A stretch of DNA of 64,000 bases from Paraburkholderia acidicola (GCF_002362315.1 NZ_MTZV01000002.1:434001-498000), one strand, 5' to 3'; shown: positions 1 to 9,806, numbered from the stretch's first letter. Numbers and translations: made by a program. Notes: a model not told the origin generated them from the sequence alone.

Positions 1-332
1 ATCTCGAAGGTCTTCACGAAGCGCGTGAGCGTCGCCTTGTCGTACTTGTCGGCGATCTGGCCCGAGGTGGCGGACAGCAGCACGAACGGCAGGATGAAGA
101 TCGCGGAAATCAGGAACGCCGCGGTTTTCGCGTCGACACCGGGAAAGCGCGCGGTCTGATACGTAACAAGCGACGTAAAGCCGATCTTGAACACGTTGTC
201 GTTCATCGCGCCGAGGAACTGCGTCCAGAAGAACGGCGAGAAACGGCGCTCGCCCAGCAGGCTGAACTGGGATTCGTGTGCGTGTGTGTTCTGGGCGGCA
301 GGAGTGTCGGCAGGTAGCGGGCGGTCGCTCAT
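1..332 (-). CDS. MFS transporter, N-terminal part (LplT/Aas-like), cut by window edge
   Basis: The 110 N-terminal residues are visible and the rest lies beyond base 1. A hydrophilic N-terminus of about 30 residues is followed by FFWTQFLGAMNDNVFK and then two hydrophobic segments. The second of these runs into GQIADKYDKATLTRFVK, the basic loop between TM2 and TM3 of major facilitator proteins. The FLGAMNDN signature is typical of the lysophospholipid transporter (LplT) group, which in many proteobacteria is fused to an acyltransferase/acyl-ACP synthetase (Aas). Whether the fusion exists here cannot be seen. It would act in the inner membrane in lysophospholipid recycling. The ATG at 332 is the only sensible start. 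Confidence 0.75.
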   Translation of the reverse strand, partial: MSDRPLPADTPAAQNTHAHESQFSLLGERRFSPFFWTQFLGAMNDNVFKIGFTSLVTYQTARFPGVDAKTAAFLISAIFILPFVLLSATSGQIADKYDKATLTRFVKTFE

Positions 333-547
333 GGGAGTCGGATAAACGGCAAGGGGCGCACGGATATGGACACGTGCGGGGATAGAGGCGGCGGGCACAC
401 GCGGAGGAACCGGTTCATGCCGCTCCCCCGAGCACGCGAACAAAAAGAGCGCCCGCTTTCGCGTGCGCCCTGGTATGGCTCAACCGCATGGCGACGGCAC
501 AGCCTGCATGCCACCGATACATCCGCCGCGGCATCGCGACGCGCTGG

Positions 548-1006
548 CTAGCGCGCCTGCTGCGGTTCCTGCTCTTCCGGCCAGTCGCGGATATAGGCCT
601 TGAGCATGCGGTTCTCGAAACCCTGCTCTTCGACCACCGCCTTCGCAACGTCGTAGAACGAGATCACGCCCATCAACGCGCGGCTTTCGAGCACCGGCAG
701 ATAGCGCACGTGATGCTCGAGCATCATGCGGCGCACTTCGTTGACGTCGGTTTCAGGTGTGCAGGTGATCGGATGATCGTCCATGACTTTGCGGATCGTC
801 GATGTACCGACGCTGCCGCCATTGCGGCGCAAGGTGAGGATGATCTCGCGGAACGTCAGCATGCCCACCAGGTCGCCGTATTCCATCACCACCAGCGAGC
901 CGATGTCGTGCTCCGCCATCGCAGTGACTGCGTCGTGCAACGATGTGTCGGGGGTAACCGTAAAAAGGGTGTTGCCCTTGACTTTGAGAATGTCGCTGAC
1001 CCGCAT
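548..1006 (-). CDS. Two-CBS-domain protein
   Basis: A 152-residue cytoplasmic protein made almost entirely of a tandem CBS pair. CBS1 covers about residues 5-60 (MRVSDILKVKG, then GSLVVMEYGDLVGMLTFREI) and CBS2 about residues 75-130 (YLPVLESRALMGVISFYDV). Such stand-alone pairs bind adenine nucleotides or similar ligands and act as sensors; the partner is unknown. The open frame extends upstream to 1141, but the ATG at 1006 has AGGAGA at good spacing and begins directly at the domain, so the shorter form is chosen. The short C-terminal tail is acidic and Gln-rich. Monocistronic by context. Confidence 0.85.
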   Translation of the reverse strand: MRVSDILKVKGNTLFTVTPDTSLHDAVTAMAEHDIGSLVVMEYGDLVGMLTFREIILTLRRNGGSVGTSTIRKVMDDHPITCTPETDVNEVRRMMLEHHVRYLPVLESRALMGVISFYDVAKAVVEEQGFENRMLKAYIRDWPEEQEPQQAR

Positions 1007-1238
1007 GATTTGTCTCCTGATGACGCCGGTATCGCCTGACTGACTTTCGATGCTAGCGGAAAGGCCCATAAAAGGAAAGCGCGCGGACAGCGCCTGGAAA
1101 GCCCGCCACGGCCCGACAGACGGGCGCCCGACGCACCCCAACGGTCGAAAAAAGGCGCTTCGGGGCGTCCGCCCGGGATGATAGGATGGCCGCCACCTTC
1201 ACCCTTTGCGCAGGCCGTGCGCGGCCGCGCCCGCCAGG

Positions 1239-2570
1239 ATGTCCGCCAACCGTTTCGATACGCTCGCGCTGCACGCCGGCGCCGCTCCCGACCCCACGAC
1301 CGGCGCGCGTGCCACGCCAATCTACCAGACCACGTCGTTTTCGTTCCGCGACACCGATCATGCCGCCTCGCTGTTCAACATGGAGCGCGCCGGGCACGTC
1401 TATTCGCGGATCTCGAACCCGACCGTCGCCGTGTTCGAAGAACGCGTCGCCGCGCTCGAAAACGGCGCGGGCGCGATCGGCACCGCAAGCGGCCAGGCCG
1501 CGCTGCATCTGGCGATCGCCACGCTGATGGGCGCCGGTTCGCATATCGTCGCGTCAAGCGCGCTGTATGGCGGTTCGCACAACCTGCTCAATTACACGCT
1601 GCGCCGCTTCGGCATCGAGACGACCTTCGTCAAACCAGGCGATCTCGCCGCCTGGCGTGCCGCGCTGCGACCGAACACGCGTCTGCTGTTCGGTGAAACA
1701 CTCGGCAATCCGGGGCTCGATGTGCTCGACATCGCGGCCGTCGCGCAGATTGCGCACGACCACCGCGTGCCGCTGCTGGTCGACTCGACCTTCACGACCC
1801 CGTACCTGCTGCAGCCGTTCGCGCACGGCGCGGATTTCATCTATCACTCGGCGACCAAGTTCCTCGGTGGGCATGGGACAACGATCGGTGGAGTGCTGGT
1901 TGACGGCGGTACGTTCGATTTCGACGCGTCCGGCCGCTTCCCCGAATTCACTGAACCGTACGACGGCTTTCACGGCATGGTGTTCGCCGAGGAAAGCACC
2001 GTCGCGCCGTTCCTGCTGCGGGCGCGCCGTGAAGGATTGCGCGACTTCGGCGCGTGTCTGCATCCGCAGGCGGCGTGGCAGTTGCTGCAAGGTATCGAAA
2101 CGCTGCCGCTGCGCATGGAACGCCATGTCGCCAATACGCGCCGGATCGTCGAGTTTCTCGTGGCGCACGCGGCCGTTGAATCGGTGGCATATCCGGAACT
2201 CGCGTCGCATCCGGACCACGCGCTCGCACAGCGCCTGCTGCCGCGCGGTGCGGGCGCGGTATTCAGCTTCAACCTGCGCGGCGATCGCGCGGCCGGCAAG
2301 CGTTTTATCGAAACGCTGTCGCTGTTCTCGCATCTCGCGAATGTCGGCGATGCTCGCTCACTCGTTATTCATCCCGCATCGACGACCCATTTCCGCATGG
2401 ACGCGGCAGCGCTCGCGGCAGCCGGGATTGCCGAAGGGACGATCCGGCTGTCGATCGGTCTCGAAGATCCCGACGATCTGATCGATGACCTGAAACGTGC
2501 GCTGAAAGCGGCCCAGAAGGCGCCGGCATCGTCCTCGGGCGGCGCTGCCCGCAAGGAGGCGTCCGCATGA
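1239..2570 (+). CDS. metY: O-acetylhomoserine sulfhydrylase (aminocarboxypropyltransferase)
   Basis: A 443-residue PLP enzyme of the Cys/Met metabolism family. It would convert O-acetylhomoserine plus sulfide to homocysteine in methionine synthesis. Features seen: FDTLALHAGAAPDPTTGAR at the N-terminus, the YSRISNPT substrate-site motif near residue 55, VDSTFTTPYL near 181, and the Schiff-base lysine in HSATKFLGGHG (about K207). Length and the N-terminal motif fit the MetY branch better than MetZ, though O-succinylhomoserine cannot be excluded as substrate. The open frame starts at 1206, but the ATG at 1239 (MSANRFDTL) matches the family start. It overlaps the next gene by ATGA, implying translational coupling. 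Confidence 0.88.
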   Translation: MSANRFDTLALHAGAAPDPTTGARATPIYQTTSFSFRDTDHAASLFNMERAGHVYSRISNPTVAVFEERVAALENGAGAIGTASGQAALHLAIATLMGAGSHIVASSALYGGSHNLLNYTLRRFGIETTFVKPGDLAAWRAALRPNTRLLFGETLGNPGLDVLDIAAVAQIAHDHRVPLLVDSTFTTPYLLQPFAHGADFIYHSATKFLGGHGTTIGGVLVDGGTFDFDASGRFPEFTEPYDGFHGMVFAEESTVAPFLLRARREGLRDFGACLHPQAAWQLLQGIETLPLRMERHVANTRRIVEFLVAHAAVESVAYPELASHPDHALAQRLLPRGAGAVFSFNLRGDRAAGKRFIETLSLFSHLANVGDARSLVIHPASTTHFRMDAAALAAAGIAEGTIRLSIGLEDPDDLIDDLKRALKAAQKAPASSSGGAARKEASA

Positions 2571-3397
2571 TCGTCGACGTCCGCGGTACGCCCGCTTACG
2601 CCTATACCGGCGGCAAACCTTTCGACCCTGCCCTGCCGTGCGCAGTATTCGTTCACGGCGCTGAGCACGACCACAGCGTATGGGCGCTGCAAACCCGCTA
2701 CTTCGCCCATCACGGATTCAGCGTGCTCGCCGTCGATCTGCCGGGCCATCACCGTAGCGCTGGACCAGCACTGTCGAGCGTCGCCGAGATGGCCGACTGG
2801 CTCGCCGCACTGCTCGATGCGGTGGGTGTGCAGCGTGCATTCGTTGCCGGCCATAGCATGGGGTCGCTGATCGCGCTCGATTTCGCCGGTCGCTATCCGG
2901 CCCGCGCGACCCATCTCGCCCTGCTCGCGACCGCCGTGCCGATGACCGTGTCCGCCACCCTGCTCGACGCGGCGCGCGAGCGCGAGCCCGAAGCAATCGA
3001 GATGGTCAACCAGTGGTCGCACTCGACGTTTGCCGCGAAACCGTCATGCCCGGGGCCAGGTTTCTGGCTGCACGGCATGAATCAACGCCTGATGGAGCGG
3101 GTCTCCGCAACCGGCGAGCCGCAGTTGTTCCATACCGACTTTGCCGCCTGCAACGCTTACACCGACGGGCTCGCGCGTGCTGCGCAGGTGCGCTGCCCGG
3201 TGCGTTTCATCGTCGGGAAGCGCGATGCGATGACGCCGCCGCGCGCTGCCCGTGCGCTCGCCGATGCGTTCGCGGCTGCCGGCGCGACTGTGGACACCGT
3301 CACGCTCGATGCCGGCCATGCACTGATGACCGAGCAACCAGACGCGACGCTCGATGCCCTCTTCGATTTCGCCTCGCGCCCGCTTTCGGCCAGCTGA
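2567..3397 (+). CDS. Alpha/beta hydrolase
   Basis: A 276-residue alpha/beta-hydrolase-fold protein. The oxyanion-hole region is FVHGAEHDHSVW near residue 29. The nucleophile elbow is GHSMG (Ser about 97), the acid is in GKRDAMTPP (about 217), and the histidine is in DAGHALM (about 251), so the catalytic triad is complete. No signal peptide. It starts inside the stop codon of metY (ATGA overlap), a conserved-looking pairing, so a role tied to homoserine-ester or sulfur-amino-acid metabolism is possible. The substrate cannot be read from the sequence. Confidence 0.85.
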   Translation: MIVDVRGTPAYAYTGGKPFDPALPCAVFVHGAEHDHSVWALQTRYFAHHGFSVLAVDLPGHHRSAGPALSSVAEMADWLAALLDAVGVQRAFVAGHSMGSLIALDFAGRYPARATHLALLATAVPMTVSATLLDAAREREPEAIEMVNQWSHSTFAAKPSCPGPGFWLHGMNQRLMERVSATGEPQLFHTDFAACNAYTDGLARAAQVRCPVRFIVGKRDAMTPPRAARALADAFAAAGATVDTVTLDAGHALMTEQPDATLDALFDFASRPLSAS

Positions 3398-3528
3398 TTC
3401 GCATGCCCTTGCTACCGCGCAACACCGGGCCTACAGCCCGGTTGCACGCACCGCTCGATCGCAGCACAATGGATCAAGCCGGGCGCCGCGAACGGCGCCG
3501 GCAAGGGAAACGGTACAGGGAGGCGATC

Positions 3529-3849
3529 ATGAGCCAAACTACTCACACCGAGCACTTCGCGAGCTTCGCGGAGTTCTATCCGTTCTATCTCAACGAGCAT
3601 CGCAACGTTGTCTCAAGGCGGCTGCATTTCATTGGGTCGCTGGGGGTAATCGGCTGCCTCGCGATGGCGCTCGCCACTGGTGACTGGCTCTGGCTGCCGG
3701 CCGCGGTGGTCTGCGGTTACGGGTTCGCGTGGGTCGGCCATTTCTTCTTCGAGAAGAACCGGCCGGCGACGTTTCGGCATCCGGTTTATAGCTTGATGGG
3801 GGACTGGGTGATGTTTAAGGACATCTGTACGAGCAAAATCCCACTCTAG
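3529..3849 (+). CDS. DUF962 / Mpo1-like membrane protein
   Basis: A 106-residue protein of the DUF962 family, related to yeast Mpo1 (YGL010w), an Fe-dependent dioxygenase of 2-hydroxy fatty acids. The family layout is visible: FAEFYPFYLNEH and NVVSRRLHFIG near the N-terminus, two hydrophobic segments (about residues 35-75), then GHFFFEKNRPATF and a C-terminal GDWVMFKDI. The histidines in H-N-x(5)-H-F and G-H-F-F are the conserved metal-ligand candidates. The start at 3529 is fixed by a strong AGGGAGG site at 3517. The frame is open for 500 bases further upstream, but that part shadows the hydrolase gene. Enzyme activity is an inference. Confidence 0.82.
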   Translation: MSQTTHTEHFASFAEFYPFYLNEHRNVVSRRLHFIGSLGVIGCLAMALATGDWLWLPAAVVCGYGFAWVGHFFFEKNRPATFRHPVYSLMGDWVMFKDICTSKIPL

Positions 3850-4021
3850 TCCGTCCGGCAGCGGTTTCCGTCAGCTTTCGCGCCCGAGGATATGTGCGAA
3901 AAACTGACATACCGGCGCATGAAGAATCAAGGATTTACGGTGGGGGTTTGAACAGGTGCAATGCACCCGATCCGGTTCCTGTTGCCCGCCCAAAACCTGT
4001 CAAAAACATTACATCTCTTGT

Positions 4022-4055
4022 TGCCGGATTGTACCCAAATGGGTACAATCCGGCA
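4022..4055. promoter_or_regulatory. Perfect inverted repeat, candidate toxin-antitoxin operator
   Basis: Two 15-base arms (4022-4036 and 4041-4055) are exact reverse complements separated by AAAT; the core reads TTGTACCC-AAAT-GGGTACAA. The right arm ends on the A of the toxin start codon. An operator at this position, bound by the antitoxin or the complex, is usual for autoregulated type II toxin-antitoxin operons. As RNA the same repeat would form a hairpin reaching the start codon, so translational control is also possible. No Shine-Dalgarno sequence fits between it and the ATG. Confidence 0.7.
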
Positions 4056-4362
4056 TGGTTACTTTGCAGCGCTCCGACGAATTCAATGACTGGCTTGCGA
4101 ATCTAAACGATCTGCGCGGCAAGGCCCGAATCAACGCCCGGCTTATCAGCGCGCAACTTGGCAACTTCGGCGAGTACCGCGTGCTTGACGAAGGAGTCTG
4201 CGAACTGAAGATCGATTTCGGACCGGGCTACCGCGTGTACTACGTGCGCCGCGCGTGCGCCGCGGAGAAATGGTCTATCTCCTCCTGTGCGGTGGCGACA
4301 AGTCGACGCAGAAGAAGGACATCAAGCGCGCAGTGGAAATGGCGCGCGAACTGAAGGAGTAA
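4055..4362 (+). pseudogene. RelE/HigB-like addiction-module toxin (HI1419 type), frameshifted
   Basis: Reading from ATG 4055 gives a clear HI1419-type toxin (MVTLQRSDEFNDWLANL ... FGPGYRVYYVRR) of the RelE/ParE fold. The frame then breaks. The 11-base unit CGTGCGCCGCG occurs twice in tandem at 4243-4264. Removing one copy restores YYVRRGEMVYLLLCGGDK through to ELKE and a TAA at 4362, giving 98 residues, the normal family length. As written the frame runs on to 4354 with an unrelated Arg/Ser-rich tail, so the C-terminal beta-strand and helix are lost. The toxin is probably inactive, unless the duplication is an assembly error or reversible by slippage. Confidence 0.85.
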
Positions 4363-4365
4363 TCC

Positions 4366-4650
4366 ATGACCCAATTCACAGAATTCAATGCGGCCGATTA
4401 CCTCGACAACGACGAGACGATCGCCGAATTCCTTGCCGTTGCGGCCGAGGACCCGAATCCTGACGTGTTTCTCGCGGCGATTGCGGCCGTCGCACGCGCA
4501 CGCGGCATGACAAAGGTTGCAGCGGCAGCCGGTGTCGGTCGCGTCGCGCTGCACAAGGCGCTGACGCCCGGCGCGCATCCGCGCTATGAAACCGTGCAGA
4601 AGATCCTGCGCTCGCTCGGCCTGCGCATGAGCTTCACGGTCGCACACTAG
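4366..4650 (+). CDS. Addiction-module antitoxin (HI1420 type, HTH)
   Basis: 94 residues with the family start TEFNAADYLDNDETIAEFL and a helix-turn-helix of the Xre/Cro class at about residues 45-80 (MTKVAAAAGVGRVALHKAL, then a segment starting YETVQKILRSLGL). In HI1419/HI1420 pairs the second gene encodes the DNA-binding antidote, and it is intact here. It begins three bases after the toxin stop, in one operon. An intact antitoxin behind a broken toxin could still repress the upstream inverted repeat or neutralise a related toxin encoded elsewhere. It converges on yihY. Confidence 0.85.
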   Translation: MTQFTEFNAADYLDNDETIAEFLAVAAEDPNPDVFLAAIAAVARARGMTKVAAAAGVGRVALHKALTPGAHPRYETVQKILRSLGLRMSFTVAH

Positions 4651-4691
4651 CTACACAACTCTCTTCCCCAGGCCGCCCCGCTATCGCACCT

Positions 4692-6011
4692 TCACGCGGC
4701 CTGGTGCGACGTCTCCGGCGCACTATGCCCGGCGCCCTCGGCAGCCTGAGCCGCTCTCGCCGCCGCACGCGCTGATAGCAGCGCAGCCAGCGTCACATTC
4801 AAGCTATCGTTCTCCAACGCGCCAAGCATCGTGTCCCGATCAAGCCGCGTCGACTTCAGATTGAGCTGATACGCCATTTCCTTCCGGTCGATCACAAACA
4901 GATCAAAGAGCCGTTCGACCGTCACCTGTCCGGGGTTCGCGAGCATCAGAAAGCGCGGCTGTGCGCCGTGTTCCTCAAGCCGCGCGACCCACTCGAGTTC
5001 CTCCAGTTCGTGCAGCAACCGCGTCGCGGTATCGAGATCACGTCGCAGCATTCGTGCAAGCTGCTGCGCGGTGTAGCCGCTCTTGCCGGCTTCGCGCGCC
5101 TCGGAAAGCCGCGCCAGCAGTTCGAGCGCATCGAGCAGATCGCTGCCCGCAAACTGCGGCCGATGGAACTGCCCCGTGCGGATCACCGGCAACGCGGACG
5201 TCACCATCGCACCGCCGAGCGTAATCAGCCACGTCAGGTACATCCATAGCAGAAACAGCGGCACCACCGCGAACGCGCCATACACCGCCGTATAGGTCGG
5301 CATGCGGCGAATGTAGTAGCCGAAGCCGCGCTTCGCGAGTTCAAACGCGATCGCCGCACAGATACCTCCGACGACCGCATCGCGCCACTCCACCCGGCAG
5401 TTCGGCAGATAAACGTAAAGCAGCGTGAACGCGAGGATAGTGAGCGGCAGCGCTGCACCGGTCAGCGCCCATTCGATCACCGGCGTGATGCTCTGCGCGG
5501 CGTGCAGCGCCATCGACTGGGTGAACAGATACGACGAGATCGACAGGCTCACGCCGATCAGGATCGGCCCGAGCGTCAGGATTGCCCAGTACACGAGCAC
5601 ACGCTGCGCGAACGGGCGCGGCTTGCGCACACGCCAGATCACATTGAACGCCGACTCGACCGTCATCATCGTCATCACCGATGTGACGAACAGGATGATC
5701 ATCCCGAGCGTGGTAAGGCCCTTCGCCTTCGACGCGAACTGGTTCAGGTAACGGAAGATCTGGCTGTTGAACTGCGCGGGCATCAGGTGATCGGCGAGGA
5801 AGCCCTGCAGCGATGCCTGGAACGACGCGAAGATCGGGAACGCGGTGAACAACGCGAACGCAACCGTCGCCAGCGGAACGAGCGACAGCATGGTGGTGAA
5901 CGTCAGACTACCCGCCACCTGGGGAATGCGATCTTCGCTGCTGCGCTGCGCGGCAAACTGCGCGAAACGCCTGAGCATGTCGAGATCGATACGCACTCTG
6001 GACAACGACAA
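4692..6011 (-). CDS. yihY: YihY/BrkB-family inner-membrane protein
   Basis: 439 residues. The N-terminal part (about 1-290) has six hydrophobic segments and the YihY/BrkB signatures AGSLTFTTMLSLVPL near residue 32 and FGYYIRRMPTYTAVYGAF near 230. A cytoplasmic C-terminal region of about 150 residues, rich in charged helices, follows. That tail resembles a winged-helix-like segment seen in beta-proteobacterial members and ends in an Ala-rich stretch. The older name, ribonuclease BN, is not supported for this family, and the molecular role is unknown. Transcribed toward the toxin-antitoxin locus, with its own start at 6011. Confidence 0.85.
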   Translation of the reverse strand: MSLSRVRIDLDMLRRFAQFAAQRSSEDRIPQVAGSLTFTTMLSLVPLATVAFALFTAFPIFASFQASLQGFLADHLMPAQFNSQIFRYLNQFASKAKGLTTLGMIILFVTSVMTMMTVESAFNVIWRVRKPRPFAQRVLVYWAILTLGPILIGVSLSISSYLFTQSMALHAAQSITPVIEWALTGAALPLTILAFTLLYVYLPNCRVEWRDAVVGGICAAIAFELAKRGFGYYIRRMPTYTAVYGAFAVVPLFLLWMYLTWLITLGGAMVTSALPVIRTGQFHRPQFAGSDLLDALELLARLSEAREAGKSGYTAQQLARMLRRDLDTATRLLHELEELEWVARLEEHGAQPRFLMLANPGQVTVERLFDLFVIDRKEMAYQLNLKSTRLDRDTMLGALENDSLNVTLAALLSARAAARAAQAAEGAGHSAPETSHQAA

Positions 6012-6078
6012 CCCTCCCTCTTGCTGCTTTCTTGCGGCTTTCTGTTGCTCGATGCGCCCGCGTAAGCAAGGCGCGTAG

Positions 6079-7181
<1,103 letters not shown>

Positions 7182-7245
7182 GTAATCGAAAAAACGCGCT
7201 GCCCCGTTCATCCGCGCGTCGCACACTCACTCGTACGATTTCATC

Positions 7246-8691
7246 ATGACTCAAGCCGCTGCCACTACTCCTGCCTCCGTCCAGTCGTTTGTCGATGCCT
7301 GCCGCGCCGCTATCGGCGCCGCTCATGTACTCACCGATCCACACGACACTGCGCCGTTTCTGACGGACTGGCGCCGCCGTTACACCGGCGACGCCTGCGC
7401 GGTGCTGAACCCGGCGAACGCACAGGAAGTCGCTGCACTCGTGAAGCTCGCCGTCGAACACGGCATCTCGCTCGTACCTCAAGGTGGTAACACCGGCCTC
7501 GTAGGCGGTGCGACGCCGGACGCGAGCGGTCACCAGGCCGTGCTGACGCTGCGGCGCCTGAACCGGGTACGCGACATCGATCCGCACAACAACACGATCA
7601 CCGTCGAAGCCGGCGTCGTCCTCGCTGAAGTCCAGGCGCGTGCCGCCGATGCAGGCCGGCTGTTTCCATTGAGCCTCGCCGCGGAAGGAAGCTGCACGAT
7701 CGGCGGCAATCTCGCTACCAATGCGGGCGGCACCGGTGTCCTGCGCTACGGCAACACGCGCGAACTGTGTCTCGGCCTCGAAGTCGTGACGCCGCAAGGC
7801 GAGTTGTGGGACGGGTTGCGCGGGCTGCGCAAGGACAACACGGGCTACGATCTGCGCGATCTGTTCATCGGTGCGGAGGGCACGCTCGGCATCATTACGG
7901 CTGCTGTGATGAAACTGCATCCGCAGCCCGCTGCTCAAGTAACCGCGCTCGCCGCGCTCGCGTCGCCGCACGCGGCGCTCGATTTTCTCGCGCTCGCTCA
8001 ACGTATGGCCGGACCGCTTCTGACCGGCTTCGAACTGATGTCGGATTTCTGTCTGCGCCTTGTTGGCCGGCATTTTCCGCAGTTGCGCTATCCGTTTGCC
8101 GATACGCATCCGCAGGTCGTGCTGCTCGAACTGTCGGACAGCGAGAGCGAGGCCCATGCCCGCGCGCTGTTCGAGCAACTGATGGAAGCCGCACTCGAAG
8201 CCGGCATCGTCGACGATGCGGTGGTCGCCGAAAGCCTCGCGCAATCGCAGGCATTCTGGGATCTGCGCGAACACATTCCGCTCGCGCAGGCTGAGGAAGG
8301 GTTGAACATCAAGCACGACATCGCGGTGCCGATCTCGCGCATCGGCCACTTCATCGATGAAACCGATGCCGCAATTGCACAAGCGCTGCCGGGCGTGCGG
8401 ATGGTGACGTTCGGGCATCTCGGCGATGGCAACCTGCACTACAACGTGCAGGCACCGGAAGGCGTCGATGCGAAGGGTTTTCTCGCGGAGCACCAGGAGC
8501 CGATCAACCAGATCGTCTACGACAGCGTGCATCGGCACCGCGGCAGCATCAGCGCCGAACACGGCCTCGGTCAGCTGAAAATCGACGAAGCGGCGCACTA
8601 CAAGTCCGATCTCGAAGTGCGCTTGATGCAGGCCGTCAAACACGCACTCGATCCGCTCAATCTGATGAACCCGGGCAAGGTGCTGCGCTAG
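7246..8691 (+). CDS. FAD-binding oxidoreductase, D-2-hydroxyacid (2-hydroxyglutarate/lactate) dehydrogenase type
   Basis: 481 residues of the GlcD/D2HGDH flavoprotein family. The FAD-binding PCMH domain covers about residues 45-220, with PQGGNTGLVGGATPD and GGNLATNAGGTGVLRYGNT. The C-terminal FAD-oxidase domain carries GHLGDGNLHYNVQAP, whose His residues coordinate the substrate or metal, and SAEHGLGQLKID. The chemistry is oxidation of a D-2-hydroxy acid (D-2-hydroxyglutarate or D-lactate) with electron transfer to quinone or ETF. The exact substrate cannot be decided by reading. No signal peptide. Monocistronic or followed by the metallophosphoesterase 37 bases later. Confidence 0.87.
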   Translation: MTQAAATTPASVQSFVDACRAAIGAAHVLTDPHDTAPFLTDWRRRYTGDACAVLNPANAQEVAALVKLAVEHGISLVPQGGNTGLVGGATPDASGHQAVLTLRRLNRVRDIDPHNNTITVEAGVVLAEVQARAADAGRLFPLSLAAEGSCTIGGNLATNAGGTGVLRYGNTRELCLGLEVVTPQGELWDGLRGLRKDNTGYDLRDLFIGAEGTLGIITAAVMKLHPQPAAQVTALAALASPHAALDFLALAQRMAGPLLTGFELMSDFCLRLVGRHFPQLRYPFADTHPQVVLLELSDSESEAHARALFEQLMEAALEAGIVDDAVVAESLAQSQAFWDLREHIPLAQAEEGLNIKHDIAVPISRIGHFIDETDAAIAQALPGVRMVTFGHLGDGNLHYNVQAPEGVDAKGFLAEHQEPINQIVYDSVHRHRGSISAEHGLGQLKIDEAAHYKSDLEVRLMQAVKHALDPLNLMNPGKVLR

Positions 8692-8728
8692 TCGCACGCC
8701 CAGGCCCACTCCCGCAGGAGTCGCAGCC

Positions 8729-9571
8729 GTGAGAATCCGCGTACTGTCCGATCTGCATCTGGAGTACAACGAACCCGTGATCGTTCCGCACGCGGAAGCC
8801 GACCTGGTGATACTCGCGGGCGACATCCACAACCACGCAGAAGGATTGCGCTGGGCCGCCGAAACCTTCGACGGCAATGTGCCGGTCGTCTATGTGCCGG
8901 GCAATCACGAGTACTACGACGGCGAGTTCGGCGCGCTCGAAGCGGCGATGCACGATGCCGCCGCTTCAGTCGACAACGTGCACTTCCTGAACAATGCAGC
9001 GCTCGTCGATCCGGCCGGCCGCTGGCGCGTGCTCGGTACGACGCTGTGGACCGACTTCGCGCTATACGGCGCGAGCGCCGACGAGCGCGCGGAATCGATC
9101 GCGGCCGCCGAACGGGTGATGCTGGATTTTCGGGGATTGATTCAGGTGATGTGGCCGGCACATCACGATGGCGCCGATATGTCGGCAACACAGCAGCCAG
9201 GTAGCGCCGCTGCGCGCAACTTCACGCCTCAAGATAGTCTCGCGCTGCATGAACGTGCTCGCACGTGGCTTGAAACAGAACTGGCAAAGCCTTTTGGCGG
9301 CAAGACAATTGTCGTCACGCACCATGCGCCGCATCGTCTGAGCCTTGCTGCGCAGTATGCGGAAGATCTCGTGTCGGCGGGATTCGTCAGCGATCTGTCG
9401 ACGCTCATCGGCAAGCCGGCCGTGCTATGGGTGCACGGCCACACGCATACCGCCTTCGATTACACGCTCAACGGCACACGCGTGGTGTGCAATCCGCGCG
9501 GCTATTTCGACCGGCGCACGGGCCGGTTCGAAAACCCCGACTTCGCCTGGGACCGGACCGTCGACGTTTGA
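8729..9571 (+). CDS. Calcineurin-like metallophosphoesterase
   Basis: 280 residues with all five metallophosphoesterase blocks. D-x-H is in VLSDLHLEY (about residue 8), GDIHN is near 31, GNHEYYDG near 57, THHAPH near 196, and GHTHTAFD near 239. These ligands bind the binuclear metal centre, so it should be catalytically competent. The start codon is GTG at 8729, supported by AGGAG eight bases upstream. The substrate is unknown. The family includes phosphodiesterases and phosphoprotein phosphatases. Cytoplasmic, no membrane segments. Confidence 0.85.
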   Translation: MRIRVLSDLHLEYNEPVIVPHAEADLVILAGDIHNHAEGLRWAAETFDGNVPVVYVPGNHEYYDGEFGALEAAMHDAAASVDNVHFLNNAALVDPAGRWRVLGTTLWTDFALYGASADERAESIAAAERVMLDFRGLIQVMWPAHHDGADMSATQQPGSAAARNFTPQDSLALHERARTWLETELAKPFGGKTIVVTHHAPHRLSLAAQYAEDLVSAGFVSDLSTLIGKPAVLWVHGHTHTAFDYTLNGTRVVCNPRGYFDRRTGRFENPDFAWDRTVDV

Positions 9572-9605
9572 AGCAACGCCGCGTTCCACTATCCGGCAAG
9601 CAAGT

Positions 9606-9761
9606 CTAGCGATTGCGCTCGTCGCGTGCAGGCAGCGTCGGGCGGATACGGACCGGCACGAGTTTCTGCTTCGCGCGCAGCCGCTGCAACAGGTCGCGCG
9701 CTGCAGCGATGGCGATCAATCCGAACATGACGGCAGCGCCGATCATCAAGTGGTTATCCAT
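9606..9761 (-). CDS. Small single-pass membrane protein (51 residues)
   Basis: An ATG at 9761, preceded by an AGAGG-type ribosome site, opens a 51-residue frame: MDNHLMIGAAVMFGLIAIAA at the N-terminus, then a basic cytoplasmic tail containing RDLLQRLRAKQKLVPVRIRP. One membrane helix (about residues 5-22) with a positive C-terminal side would place the N-terminus outside. No family is recognised. The base composition and codon use look like the neighbouring genes. It lies between convergent genes and has a palindrome 46 bases upstream. Real expression is likely but unproven. Confidence 0.55.
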   Translation of the reverse strand: MDNHLMIGAAVMFGLIAIAAARDLLQRLRAKQKLVPVRIRPTLPARDERNR

Positions 9762-9806
9762 ATGTGCCTCTTTATTGCTGAGCTACTGAGTGACTGGATT
9801 GCTTCG

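Noticed and set aside
1007..1238. Riboswitch (SAM type) before metY
   Set aside because: No recognisable conserved core, and the 232-bp region carries no clear terminator or anti-terminator pair.
3894..4106. 70-codon frame upstream of the toxin gene
   Set aside because: It crosses the inverted repeat and the toxin start in another frame, with no domain or ribosome site.
4668..4704. CCAGGCCGC / GCGGCCTGG inverted repeat between the antitoxin and yihY as a terminator
   Set aside because: No T-run follows on either strand, and one arm is inside the yihY coding end.
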